NCBI GenBank assembly: GCA_922989275.2 | Contig: OV277862.1 | Coordinates: 47,765,786-47,829,785 of the forward strand | Source: Gari tellinella | Taxonomy: Eukaryota > Mollusca > Bivalvia > Cardiida > Psammobiidae | Length of the DNA stretch: 64,000 bases | Direction of reading: 5' to 3' | Part shown: in pieces, positions 44,960 to 55,308 of the stretch | Layout of the letters: each line of letters starts with the position of its first letter | Position numbering within the stretch: position 1 is the stretch's first letter | The notes under the pieces: model-generated | Seen by the model: only the letters and a program-made list of their open reading frames with translations | Databases searched by the model: none | Told to the model about the DNA's origin: nothing | Position numbers and translations under genes: made by a program

Positions 44960-47069
44960 TGTCTTACCTGTAAATTTGAGGCTTTTACATTTATATCTAA
45001 AGCCATGTTGTGGAAATTCCAAAAAATCACATTGAAAGTAATTGTTTTAACCAGTTTACTTCGAAATGTCATATATGTATTTGGCTTTGTTGGATTTTCC
45101 TTTATTTTGCTGTTATTTAATTCATGTTGAAACATACTCAAACACATAAATCAACTCTCAACGCTTTTCCCTTTATTTGCTTAAGGCTTTATTTGGAGTT
45201 TTCAGACCAGGAGATCTCTGCTAAAATCTCGAAAATTGGTGTTTTTTGTTTAATTATTATAACAACTTAACTACATAAATCAGTTTTTTGACAGTTTTAT
45301 TAATCTTTATAAGTACCATTCCACAGTGCAATTGAGTATTCGTTTAACCTGTAGATTTGGAGCTTTTGTTTTAATAGCCACCACCACAGTAATAAAATCC
45401 TAAATAAAGCCCAATTACATTTTATTTTTCAACGATTTTACCCAAAAAACATATTTGGTATTGTTTGATTTCCCTAGATTATTTTTCTATTAATTTGTAC
45501 ATACTAGTATTAAAGCAAATGATAACGCATAAATCAATTTTGATTTTGATGGCAGGGATTGTCTACAAAAATCCCCAAAATTGGTGATTTTGGTTTAATA
45601 TTTTGACAATTTAAACCCAAAAATCAGTTTTTTGAAAGTTTTATTTATTCTTACTAGTACCATTACACAGTTTAAATGATTTTTGTCTAACCTGCATATT
45701 TGGTGTATTTATATTGATATCCACGTTCACAGTAGGAAAATTCCAAAAATTCGCATTTTCATTTATTATATCAACATTTTTACCTCAAAATTCATTTATT
45801 AAAGTTTTATTTATCCTTAATAATACTTTTCACAATAGAGATGTATAAGTATCTAGCCTGTAAATTTGGAGCTTTTATATTGATAACGAACGACACAGTA
45901 CTGAAATCCCTAAAATTAGCGTTTTCATTTACTATTTCAACAATTTTGCCTAAAAAAACACACATTTCGTATAGATTGATTTTCCTAGATATTTCTTCTA
46001 TTATTTGGTACATGCTCTACCATATAAACCATTTCTGTGCATATTTTCGTGTTTGACATCAGGTAATCTCTACTAAAATCTCCAAAAATTTGGTTTGTGT
46101 TTAATATTTTCATGAAAACCATTTTTTGAAAGTTTTATATATCCCAATTAGTACTATTTGACTGTGCATATAACTTTCAGTCTAATTTGTAGATTTGGAG
46201 CCTTTATGTTAACACCCAGGATCACAGTATGGAAATTCCAAAAATTATCATTTTAGTTTATCAATTCAATCATTTTACCCAAAAAAATCGGATTTCGCAT
46301 CGTTTGATTTTCCTAGATTTTTTTCTGTTATTCGGTACATATTGGAGCATATGAAAACGCAAAAATCATTTCTGTGCATTTTTTCCCCCAAAATTTTTTA
46401 AATGCCCTCTACTACAAGATCTTAACTTAATAATATTTCATTGTTTATCTGGTAATGATCTTTTTTAATTTAATTTAATAGAACATTTTGTGTAACGTAT
46501 TGAGATGGAGCATTTATATTCATATTAAAGCCATAATATATAAATTTCAAAAATTCATGGGTTTTTTTGTTGTTTTTTTAAACATTTTTACCATAAAAAC
46601 ACATTCTTTTAAAACAAATATTTATCTTTACCTAATAACTTACTTTATTTAGAAGGTGTGTGCAACTATTATTTCAAACTTTAGCATTTTCTTTCATAGT
46701 TAAGGACACAGTATCGAAATTCCAAAAATGTGTGTTTTTTAACTTATTTTTTACAATTTTACCCCAAAAAATCCAGTTATTTTAATTTTTCTTAAACTGG
46801 TGTGGTACTAGCCTGGAGTGTAATGGAATATGTGCCTAATCTGAAAATTTGGAGCTTTTTTGTTCAAAACCATGGTCACAGTGGCGAAATTCCAAAAATT
46901 CGCATTTTCGTTTATTGTTTTAGTCATTTTACCCCAAAAATCATATTTCGCATTGTGTGATTTCTTGGGACTTTTTTTCTATTATTCGGTTCATGTCATA
47001 GCATATGAAAACACAAAAATCATTTCTGTACAAATTAGTTCCCCAAAATCTGTAAATTCCCTCTACTAT
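44960..47069 (-). repeat. Right arm: inverted tandem array
   Basis: Units in the opposite orientation to 39333-41300. The anchor CCTGTAGATTTGGAGCTTTT, or a variant, recurs near 44967, 45349, 45691, 45857, 46186, 46505 and 46845; spacing is irregular (about 382, 342, 166, 329, 320, 340), so some units are shortened. The outermost unit is the closest match to the outermost unit of the left arm. A second CCCTCTACTA border motif at 46404-46413 hints at an internal duplication of the end. Confidence 0.82.
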
Positions 47070-47399
47070 TAAGTTACGTTGGCATTGTCATTTGAACTTA
47101 AATTACAGGTCGATCCTATTTCACATCAGCCAGATAAAACATATGGTGGGTAGGAGTACATTTTCGTTTGGGCTCTTTATACACGTCATTTTCAAACGTC
47201 ACTGCGGCATTGGCCTTAACCTCTGACATAAATTATAGAGAAAGTTTGCCTTGTCATATTAATCTTACCTCCTCAGCTAAGAATGCCAACTTAAATGTCG
47301 GGGTATAAATCGGGCAGGAGTGTCCTTTACCATGTTCGGGTCACTATTGATTCCAAATATACGAAACACATTCCGAAGTACGTCTACTTCATGTACACC
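47070..47399. other. No gene seen
   Basis: Contains GGGGTATAAATCGGGCAGGAG and CCATGTTCGGGTCAC words, but no coding or repeat family is assigned. Confidence 0.35.
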
Positions 47400-47785
47400 A
47401 CATCAATTAAATACAGTGGACATATGTGGGGACAACAAAAATGTCCGGTTAAGAGGGGCTTCCGGTATAGAGGGGTTTTAACCCATTATCAAATAGCTTG
47501 TTTCTATGGAAGATAGCTGACCGCTTAAAGCAGGTTTAAAGTAAAGCAGAATGCGCCATAAGGCGCATTCTGCTTTACTTTCAACCTGCTTTAAGCTATC
47601 ATATGCTAGAATGTATAAGCTATTTTCTTCAGTGTAGGAACAATCAAAGACATAAAAAGGCGTATTTATGGTGTAATGGGTAAAAATTAAGATGTTTTTA
47701 AAACGGGACAAAGCTTTTGTCCGGTTTAGAGAGAATTCCGGAATTTACGGGGTTCCGGTTTGGAGGGGTTCCACTGTATACAATA
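47400..47785. mobile_element. TACAGTGGAACC-type repeat split by an insertion
   Basis: The left part ends AATGTCCGGTTAAGAGGGGC, TTCCGGTATAGAGGGGTTT. The right part resumes with GTCCGGTTTAGAGAGAATTC, GGGGTTCCGGTTTGGAGGGG, TTCCACTGTAT. On the minus strand this gives the CAGTGGAACCCCTCCAAACC motif common in invertebrate DNA repeats. The hairpin element at 47478-47684 interrupts it, so this repeat is the older of the two. Confidence 0.6.
47478..47684. mobile_element. Core-A hairpin element (GCGCC stem), nested
   Basis: TTAA at 47478-47481, CCCATTATCAAATAGC; the right end is GGTGTAATGGG followed by TAAA (one base from TTAA). Palindrome 47524-47595 has arm CTTAAAGCAGGTTTAAAGTA, then AAGCAGAATGCGCC, almost perfect. 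Inserted into the repeat at 47400-47785. Confidence 0.83.
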
Positions 47786-47926
47786 GTTGGCGTGCTATTA
47801 TATCTTGGTATGACGGCTTGTCGTCTTCAATAAACTTGATTGATATCCGTATAGTAACAAGTATTGAAATAACAGCAATATGTATGTCAGTTTCGACTTA
47901 AGGAGTTTGTGTCACTTTCTGTATTT

Positions 47927-48113
47927 GTTTCTTAATGCTGCGTATCTGCCTCGGTGTTGGCGGTTCAGTGTATGTACTTGCGACAATACCCTACCCCTCC
48001 CTCGCTGTTGAAAGTGCTGTTTCTTAATGCTGTGTATCTGCCGTGGAGTTGGCGGTTCAGTGTATGTACTTGCGACAATACCCTGCCCCTCCCTCGCTGT
48101 TGAACGTGATGTT
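47927..48113 (+). repeat. Tandem duplication, 92-bp unit
   Basis: Two copies starting GTTTCTTAATGCTG at 47927 and 48019, sharing TTGGCGGTTCAGTGTATGTA and CTTGCGACAATACCCT, then CCCTCCCTCGCTGTTGAA. Only a few differences, so it is fairly recent. Non-coding. Confidence 0.88.
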
Positions 48114-48639
48114 TATTATAACTCATTTACCCCAGATTATCGTGTAAATGTGACATTGTCTGTCTGATTGTTTCTTAATGAAAATACAGGAGTGTAATAC
48201 AAACAATTATAATTCATGTACATCAATTAGTTCGAACAATGCTGACCCTATTATGATTTTTCCTTATGCACGATATATTAACGTATTTGGCGTAGCAATT
48301 TTGTGTAACCCCTTGTGTGGATATCAGGCATAAAAAAGATAACAATATGGGTCGACTTTGTAAAACGTATTGTTAAGGAGGACAGATCTGGGACATGCGT
48401 CTATCTCAATTGATATCAACCATTGTGCGCGATTAATGCGATTGTAACTACAGTTAGAGCGTGTTCACTGAAAGTTCTTGTTATGAGTTAACTGGTGTTA
48501 TGTTCAGGTTGTGTATGTACCAGGAAATACGCCAAGAATAAACACATTACATATGCTGTTTTTCACTACATTTATCGTGTTTTATAACATAGTTGTTTTG
48601 CACATTAATCCCATTGGAGACGCATATTGCGTGTGCTGT
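48114..48639. other. No gene seen
   Basis: AT-rich; no assignment. Confidence 0.4.
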
Positions 48640-49062
48640 TCGGATAGTTTGTGAAGAGAAATCTCCATTTAGTACAATTGCAAACAGTTTGAATTCAGAT
48701 CAGATGCCGCGTCACGCAGTGTAGCGGCATGATTTGAAAACATTTCTAATTTGTAAATGTTTTACTTTTCAAATCATGTTTTCTAAGTCGACATGATTTG
48801 TAAAAAAATATGATTTGTAAAAATATTACAAATCATGTCGAATACCGGCATCTGTGAATTTGATTCAACATGATTTGAAAAAAAAAGTGAAAAAAAACAC
48901 TTATATACGTGTTTCCGGCACCGCAACACAGTGAACACAAGTTAAGTGATTTGAATGTGAAATTAGACAGTCAGTAGAAATAATTTCTTCATAAATGGCA
49001 TGCATGTGTATCTCATGGAGCTGCATATTTTGAATGGAGGCATGTTAAGGTCAAGGTCATCC

Positions 49063-49312
49063 TTAACCCTTTCCCCCATACAAGCGACTTTTAGCGTATA
49101 TAATTTATTCCTCCGCTGAAGAAATAGTTCCAGTTTATACCCTCGTGAACAATTACCATTTCAAATGTTTTATATAGCCTAGCAGATTTAGCATAAAGCA
49201 GGCTGAAAGTAAAGCAGAATGTGCCTTAAGGCACATTTTGCTTTACTTTCAACCTGCTTTAAGTGGTCACCTGTCTTCAAAACTAGAAACAGGCTATGGC
49301 GTAAAGGGTTAA
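49063..49312. mobile_element. Core-A hairpin element (GTGCC stem), nested
   Basis: TTAA at 49063-49066 and 49309-49312. Ends TTAACCCTTTCCCCCATACA and, inverted, TTAACCCTTTACGCCATAGC. Palindrome 49194-49263: TAAAGCAGGCTGAAAGTA, then AAGCAGAATGTGCCTTAAGG and its partner with one or two mismatches. Inserted in the left arm of the 3.1-kb foldback-like element. Confidence 0.87.
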
Positions 49313-49951
49313 AGGTCAAATATATAGGTCAATGTCATAATTTTTGAGCCAGTTGGAGGGAGTCCGGCCAATCTCTGGGGGTCCAATCATTGGGGACGGA
49401 TTTTTTACTATACAAAAAAACTACTTTTGAAATATTAGGATGGGGTTACGGACCCCTATATCCCCCCCCCCCTCTCGATCCGGGCATGATCATCATCATT
49501 CGCGGATCCGTACGGTAGGGGGTATACCGATCAGGCTTTGGTCACACCTTACAGTCATTAGACATAATAATTATTACCCATCCACCAACTATAAATCACT
49601 ACTTTTTCATGCTATTCGTCACTTTGAAGCTAGATAATTTCTTCTTCTGTTTTACCCCATCATACAGTACACCAACTGATAGCAAAACATTTTTGTCACA
49701 AATATGCAAAGTTTTGGCAAAAAACTTTGGACATTTATATAAAATCAAACATTAGTAAAAAATAAATGACAACCTTCGAAATCCGATTTCAAATGTGCAT
49801 TGTCGCCTACCATCCCCAATACGTTGTCATAAAAAGAGAAATTGCTGCCCTATTGCCTCCGCAATATTTCCCGAACCGCCTTCACACCCTCCACCGTTGA
49901 CAAAAAAACCCGATCTACTACTCATCCCTAATATTCAGACCGCCAACCCCC
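49313..49951. other. Loop DNA; poly-C run; no gene
   Basis: Includes 11 C at 49462-49472 and unassigned sequence in the loop of the 3.1-kb element. Open frames at 49440-49637 and 49795-50037 are proline-rich low-complexity products without homology. Confidence 0.4.
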
Positions 49952-50461
49952 TAATAAATACGAAAGACTCGAGCAGGAACGCAACACATACAATACATCC
50001 ACCTCTCAAGCAAAACACACACACAGTCATACCATAACACACACACACACACACATGCAATACCATTCATAACAGTACAAAAATAGGTCTGCGACAAGGG
50101 GCGCGCAGTTCGACCCATAGGGATACCAATCACTTGGCGGTATGTGGTACTCCCAAAACGTACATAAATATCATCCAGAAGAAATGATAGTGCTTTACAG
50201 ACATCGGTGCAAGTCCACATAGTGTAATGCTTAACCGTGTCATTTGTAAAAAAAAAAAGCACGATCAGTATTACACGCCAGAAATAATTTCCTTTCTCTG
50301 GCAAAAGTCTTTTCAATAAGTTGTATAAGTTTAGCTTTTATTAAATTATGTTGTAAGGTAGTATATAGTGTTGAAAAGTCATACGTACTTATATTACAGG
50401 CTTGGTATTTTCTCTGTTCTAGCTTCGTTAAAATAACCTCCAATTTATCCCTACCCATCAC
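49952..50461 (-). pseudogene. Penelope-like reverse transcriptase fragment fused to tail
   Basis: Read on the minus strand from 50461. KYQACNISTYDFSTLYTTLQ gives the first palm motif (YDFSTLYTTL), followed by HNLIKAKLIQLIEKTF. A frameshift at a run of 11 T (50248-50258 on plus) leads to the next frame with CKALSFLLDDIYVRFGSTTY, RQVIGIPMG, the second palm motif. Homology then stops and the sequence passes directly into the tail (GT run at about 50036-50055, GAGTCTTTCG at the end). Everything between GIPMG and the tail, including the catalytic YxDD motif and the C-terminus seen at 6585-6986, is missing. About 120 codons remain. Dead copy in the loop of the foldback-like element. Confidence 0.8.
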
Positions 50462-50579
50462 TCCACCTATTCACTTTTGTCACCTATCTCGCTACGCCTC
50501 TACGCCCATGCCATCTGCTGGAACCTGTTACGTAATCCTCCCTGCAACTTTCAAGATTCGTCGATGAATCAGATTATTC

Positions 50580-51115
50580 TATTACTCACCATGTTGCTAG
50601 TTGGCTAGCTGAACGGCTAGCTGGACGTGTGGTTGGCTGGCTGCCCAGTTGCCCGGTTGTGTGATTTGTTGGATGACTGGTTATATTGCTGCCTTGCTGT
50701 CTGCCTGACTGTCTGGCACGTTGATTGCATTGATAACTCGCTAGCTGAATGCTCATTCTTTGACTGGCTGACTGGCTGCCATGTTGGCTGGTTTAATTGC
50801 AACCATGCTGTTTGGCTGACTGACTGGCTGGCTTGCTGACTCGTTGAATGGCTGGCTAAATGGCTAAATGGGTGACAGGCTTGCTGGTTGGTTAGATTGC
50901 TACCATGTTGTTTGGCTGGCTATTTGCTTGGATGCTTTGCTATCTGGCTATTTAGCCGCCTTGTTCTCTGATTGGTTGACTGTCCGACTTGCTAGGTATC
51001 TGCATTGCTGCCTGCCTGCATGTCTGGCTTGGTGATTTGCTTGTTTGCTGCCTGACTGCCAGATTGGCTGTCTTGTTACCAGGTGACCGACCCGCCCGTC
51101 CGCCTGCCAGTCCAC
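50580..51115 (+). repeat. Degenerate GCTG/GGCT simple repeat
   Basis: More than 500 bp of imperfect four-base sequence such as TTGGCTGGCTGCC, GACTGGCTGACTGGCTG and TGCCTGACTGTCTGGC. It produces long open frames on both strands (for example 50627-50839 plus, 50948-51262 minus) rich in Trp, Leu and Cys or in Gln, Asn and Ser; none is a gene. Confidence 0.85.
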
Positions 51116-51329
51116 CCACATGCTAGCATTACCGCCTGCCATCCAACCTGACCTTACGCTGTCCTCCAAACCGTACCAACAACATAAAAACTGCCAGGTG
51201 CGGATCCAGAGTTTTAGGTTAGGGGGTGCGTAGCATATCGGAAAAATGTCAAACTTAAACACGGAAGAAACAAGATGCGTTTGTAAAACAACGCTTTGTC
51301 CCCCTTTTCTGTCCTTGACATAAAGTATG

Positions 51330-51545
51330 ACATTGAACTTGGCATGCCTCCTTTCAAAAAATGCAGCTCCGTGAGATGCACTGGCATGCCAATTATGAGG
51401 TTATTATATCTACTGGCTCAAACGTTATGACATTGACCTATACATTTGACCTATTAGGATGACATTGACCTTGGCATGCATCCTTTCAAAATATGCAGCT
51501 CCATTAGATACACATGCATGTAATTTATGAAGTTATTATTTCTAC
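51330..51545 (+). repeat. Direct repeat in right arm of foldback element
   Basis: Two copies of GACATTGAACTTGGCATGCC / GACATTGACCTTGGCATGCA, each followed by TCCTTTCAAAA.ATGCAGCTCC, CATGCCAATTATGAGGTTAT or ATGTAATTTATGAAGTTATT and ATCTACTGGCTC-like words. The left arm has only one copy (about 48999-49060). Confidence 0.8.
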
Positions 51546-52090
51546 TGACTGTCACATGTCAAGTGCAAATCACTCAACTGTGTTCGCTGTGTAACGGTGC
51601 CGGAAACACTTACCGGTATATAAATACTTAATAATTATAAGCACGTTATATAATACCAGCCTATATAGACTTTTTTAACTTTATTTTTCAAATCATGTTG
51701 AATCAAATTCACAGATGCCTTTATTCGACGCGATTTGTAATTTTTTTACATTTCATGTTTTTTTTACAAATCATGTCGACTGTGAAAACATGATTTGAAA
51801 AAATTGACATGATTTGTAAATTTTTTACAAATTAGAATTTTTTTTCAAATCATGCCGATACAACGCAACGTCTGATCTACGTTCAAACTGTTTGTCACCC
51901 GTCTTTATGTTTCTTCTGTCAAAACTTTGAGAAAAAAGCAGGCGACAAATTTAAGCGGACAATATTGACGAAGTGAAAAAGAAGGACATATACTTATCTT
52001 GCTTCGGGAACAGCGGTAAATATTTTAGAAAGGAAGAAATCGTTGCTTGAAGGGCCGTTGTAGGAGATGGGGATCCGTAGCTACTTTTAT

Positions 52091-52738
52091 GGAATCTATT
52101 GCTACATGGTAAACGTAAGGGTCATTTCACATGCTCTCCAAATCATTAAAATTTCGCAAACGGATTTGTGAAACTGATTGTTGCATTATCATTATTATTG
52201 TTAAAGTTTATAATTTTGTAAATGTTTTTATGTTACGAGTTGATCGGTATCTACGTTATGCACTGCTTTATGTGTAAGTCGTGATAGTATATCTGCTATA
52301 CTAAAACAACAAATAAGCTTTTGCTCTCGTTCTTATTCTTATGTATAACCATCTTTTATTTATAAAGTTAAATATAATATTAAATAAAAACATGTCTAGT
52401 CTAAGGATCGTTCATGTAAATTATAGCCTTTGAATGTCAAAAAAGAACTGAATAGTTATTAAACTGTTGACTGTGGGCTTAATATTGTGTACTCATTTAT
52501 ATTATCCGTTGAGTTCCCGGTACGAACATGGCATACAGAATTATTAAAAAGCACCTCGAAAAGCATTCGCAAATGTGCATTTGCTGAGAACGTCTAACAA
52601 GTTTCCCGATTAAATCGCAAAATTTTGTATCCAATGTGTTCTTGGTTTTTTATATGTACATGTACTTTACAAATACGTTTTTTCTGGCTAATTACAATTG
52701 TGTCAGTTAAGGTTGTACAATAATACCACACCTTTATG
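52091..52738. other. No gene seen
   Basis: AT-rich; a minus-strand frame from 52594 to 52836 runs into the next repeat and is unrecognised. Confidence 0.4.
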
Positions 52739-52991
52739 TTAACCCTTTCCCCCATAGAAGCGACTTTTAGCGCATCTAATTTATTCCCCCGCTGAAGAAA
52801 ATAGTTCCAGTTTATACTCTCATGAACACTTACCATTACAAATATTTTTATGTAGCCTAGCAGATGGTTGTTTAAAGCAGGCTGAAAGTAAAGCCGAATG
52901 TGCCTTAAGGCACATTCTGCTTTACTTTCAACCTACTTTAAGTGTTCACCTGTATTTAATGTTATATACGGCTTATTGGGTAAAGGGTTAA
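52739..52991. mobile_element. Core-A hairpin element (GTGCC stem)
   Basis: TTAA at 52739-52742 and 52988-52991; ends TTAACCCTTTCCCCCATAGA and, inverted, TTAACCCTTTACCCAATAAG. Palindrome 52873-52942 with arm TTAAAGCAGGCTGAAAGTAA and centre GAATGTGCCTTAAGGCACAT. 253 bp, one of the best preserved copies. Confidence 0.88.
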
Positions 52992-53906
52992 ATAATGATT
53001 ATAAGACATAGTGAAATATGGTTTTACCAAATATTTCACTTCATTACCCCGACCGAGTATAGAGATTACTTGTAAACAGTTTAGATCCTAATAAGAATCC
53101 GGGTTATGTGACATACGATCTGTATCCAACATGTGTTGCACTTACATCACGATATATTAGTCAATTTTCCAAGATTTTAGTTTTTGAACTTCCATTGGAT
53201 GACAACAATTTAAAGCAGGTGATATTGTGGCAGTCAAAGATGGTTTACTTTAAAACTAAATCGGGAACACTTTATTTAATACAGTGATGTCTATGAATCA
53301 AGTGATAATTTGAAACTATTGTTTCTGGTATTTCTTCAGGCATACTTCCTATAAGATGGCTGACGTATAGATTAGCAGTAAAATACGTTATTCCCGTCTG
53401 AATGACTTGTATGTATTTATTGTCTGCCATAATAGAAAGTGAGACCATAACGTTAATGGAATACTTTCTTGGTCAATATCAAAATAAATGAAACGCGACA
53501 AAGTACGAAAACAATATTGTATTCTTTTTTTATGCAAATATCGTGCTTCTAGAAACATTATATACAAATGACAATAAACCTTTAACACTTAGATATTTCG
53601 AACTTTTTTTAATAAAAACAAATGCGCGACTGTGAACTACGGGAATGTTCGACCTGATCGAGCTCGTGCTGTCATCGAACTCCTACTGAAAAATTATGTT
53701 TACCGATTTAAGCGAAGTCGAGCTACCAGACTTTCCTTTGTTCATACCATATAATCTTACGATAGTTGATGTGTCTTTTCCAATAACATATTTCATTTAA
53801 AGATAAAGGAAGTTGGCTTAGACGGAATATTTGCAATTGACCCATTCAGAACAAATGTGTCTACGAGCTTTCCTATTGTGATTATGTCTATAAATCAACG
53901 GACTAG
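52992..53906. other. No gene seen
   Basis: A decayed core-B stem may lie at 53070-53130 (GTAAACAGTTTAGATCCTAA). Around 53590-53740, ATATTTCGAAC, GTTCGACCTGATCGAGC and AAGTCGAGCTACCAG resemble the CAGT..CGAA TA-element group. No coding homology. Confidence 0.4.
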
Positions 53907-54150
53907 TTGAACCCATTCCCCCATAGAAGCGCCTTTAGCGCATTTAGTTTCTTCCTCAGTTGAAGAAAAACAGTCCCAATTTATACAGTCATGAATACAT
54001 ATCATGAGGAATATTTCCTATTTTTAGGTGAAAGCTTAAATCAGACTTAAATTAAAGCAGAATTCGCTTTAAGGCGCGTTCGTCTTTACTTTTAACCTGC
54101 TTTAAGTAGTCTCTCATTTTCAAAAAACTTGAAACAGGCTTTGGGGTATA
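53907..54150. mobile_element. Core-A hairpin element, diverged
   Basis: Left end TTGAACCCATTCCCCCATAG; right end GAAACAGGCTTTGGGGTATA. Palindrome about 54036-54107 with CAGACTTAAATTAAAGCAGA, centre ATTCGCTTTAAGGCGCGTTC and CTTTACTTTTAACCTGCTTT. TTAA is mutated at both ends. Confidence 0.7.
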
Positions 54151-55032
54151 GGTATAACGATCTCATGTTATCCAATAACGTAACATACGGAATATTGACT
54201 TTACATTGTTAGAATGTGTCAAAACTATAGTAATGATCGTTATGTCCCCACTTACTTGAACTATTGACTGAAATGTGTTTAGGTAATACTTTATAGAATT
54301 CTTTCAAAACTTTCATGCAATATAATCTTAGCATATTGAAATGTGTTTAATATATACGTATCTCGTGTAAATAATTATATATATTATATACTCATTCTTA
54401 ATATATCATTCCGTTCAATAACAAACGTTTCTGGTATTTCAACAATTCAATCGAACAGTCGGTGTGCCCGTCAATGCTCGTTTTGATGCAATAAACCATC
54501 TACCATATATACTGACATAGTATTATTTGTCATAAATATGTAGATAATTTTATTTTATAAAATTTAGACTAGTATACATTACTCACTTATCACACTCTGA
54601 AAATTAGTGTCAAAAACGTAAAGAGGCACCTGATCTAGATTCAAACTAAATTCAAACTGTTTGCAATGCATGTGTAGCTGAACATATCACGTCAGTGTTC
54701 AATATGGTATGTTATATCTAGTTATGGCATTTGCTTATATATCATATCCCTGATATTAGAATTTCAGAGTATGGAATATTTATCCTGATAGTCTCAAATA
54801 GCAATATCACTACAAACTGGTAGTTCAGTGACATTCACTTCTCGCCACTATATATCGTCGTCCTGAGTCAGAACTGACGCCTGTGTAAATCTTTACCCAA
54901 ACTTAGTTAAGCACATTTACATAAGTTACTAAAATAGGGGTAAATCATTCTATAGAACTACTTTTATTTTTTATCATTTATTGAAGTAAAGGCACATCTT
55001 TCAATTGAGCGTTTTTGGTCTCTTATACCGCG
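54151..55032. other. No gene seen
   Basis: A partial core-B arm at 54610-54670 (CACCTGATCTAGATTCAAAC, CAAACTGTTTGCAATG). Otherwise AT-rich and unassigned. Confidence 0.4.
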
Positions 55033-55225
55033 ATAGGTGATGTATCTGCTTTAATTTACCTCAACAATGGTATATACGTATGGCAAGTAGAGGGTATACT
55101 CCGCCCAATGCCACCGTTGCCGCCATAGGTGAAATATCTGCTTTAATTTACCTATAACATGGCATTTCCATATAACAGCAACCTAATGGACACGGGGTGG
55201 ATGATATAATCCATCCAGTGCCATC
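55033..55225 (+). repeat. Tandem duplication, about 92-bp unit, diverged
   Basis: ATAGGTGATGTATCTGCTTT AATTTACCT at 55033 and ATAGGTGAAATATCTGCTTT AATTTACCT at 55125, followed in both by a diverged stretch ending TCCGCCCAATGCCACCGTTG or CATCCAGTGCCATCAGTG. Confidence 0.75.
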
Positions 55226-55308
55226 AGTGCAGAGTTGTTAGTCTCCATCAATCTGGCTCAACTACAAAACTCATACATTCACTACATACGAATACATACT
55301 TTAATCCT

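Larger units (their letters stand above)
39333..47069. mobile_element. Foldback-like element with repeat-array arms, about 7.7 kb
   Basis: The outer ends are inverted copies: ATAGTAGAGGG at 39333 and its complement at 47059-47069. Just inside, left and inverted right both read GGAACTAATTTGTACAGAAA, then ATGATTTTTGTG, GACATGAACCGAATAA and GTCCCAAGAAATCACAC. Both arms then consist of diverged tandem repeats (separate entries). Near the loop, 41861-41950 and 44200-44291 are again inverted copies (ATGGGGCCCTACCG, ACAGAGTTA, GGTTGTTTCCGG). The loop of about 2.25 kb holds three core-A elements. Long inverted arms built of tandem repeats define foldback elements in other animals. No transposase was seen. 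A chance pairing of two inverted satellite blocks is the alternative, but the matched outer and inner borders argue against it. Confidence 0.7.
48725..51857. mobile_element. Foldback-like element, 3.1 kb
   Basis: The ends are CGGCATGATTTGAAAA at 48725 and its complement ending at 51857. Inverted matches continue inward in the same order: ACATGATTTGTAAAAA, CGACATGATTTG, AATTTGATTCAACATGATTT, GTTTCCGGCACCG, ACACAGTGAACACA, GGCATGCATGTG, GAGCTGCATATTTTGAA, and AGGTCAATGTCAT (49328 against 51435). Arms are about 400-550 bp; the left is interrupted by a hairpin element (49063-49312). The outer parts repeat the word CATGATTTG in both directions, so each arm can also fold on itself. A target duplication is not certain (TA-G on the left, A-TA on the right). 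No transposase. Confidence 0.75.
48640..52090. mobile_element. Core-B element split by the 3.1-kb foldback
   Basis: The left half contains GCAAACAGTTTGAATTCAGA and TCAGATGCCGCGTCACGCA (to 48720). The right half resumes at about 51861 with CAACGCAACGTCTGATC and GTTCAAACTGTTTGTCAC. Together they make the usual palindrome, broken near its centre. The right half continues through TCTTTATGTTTCTTCTGTCA and GAAGGGCCGTTGTAGGAG, shared with 19190-19440. The left outer end is uncertain. Confidence 0.65.

Noticed and set aside
50627..51262. Trp/Cys-rich and Gln/Asn-rich frames on opposite strands
   Set aside because: Products of a degenerate GCTG simple repeat.
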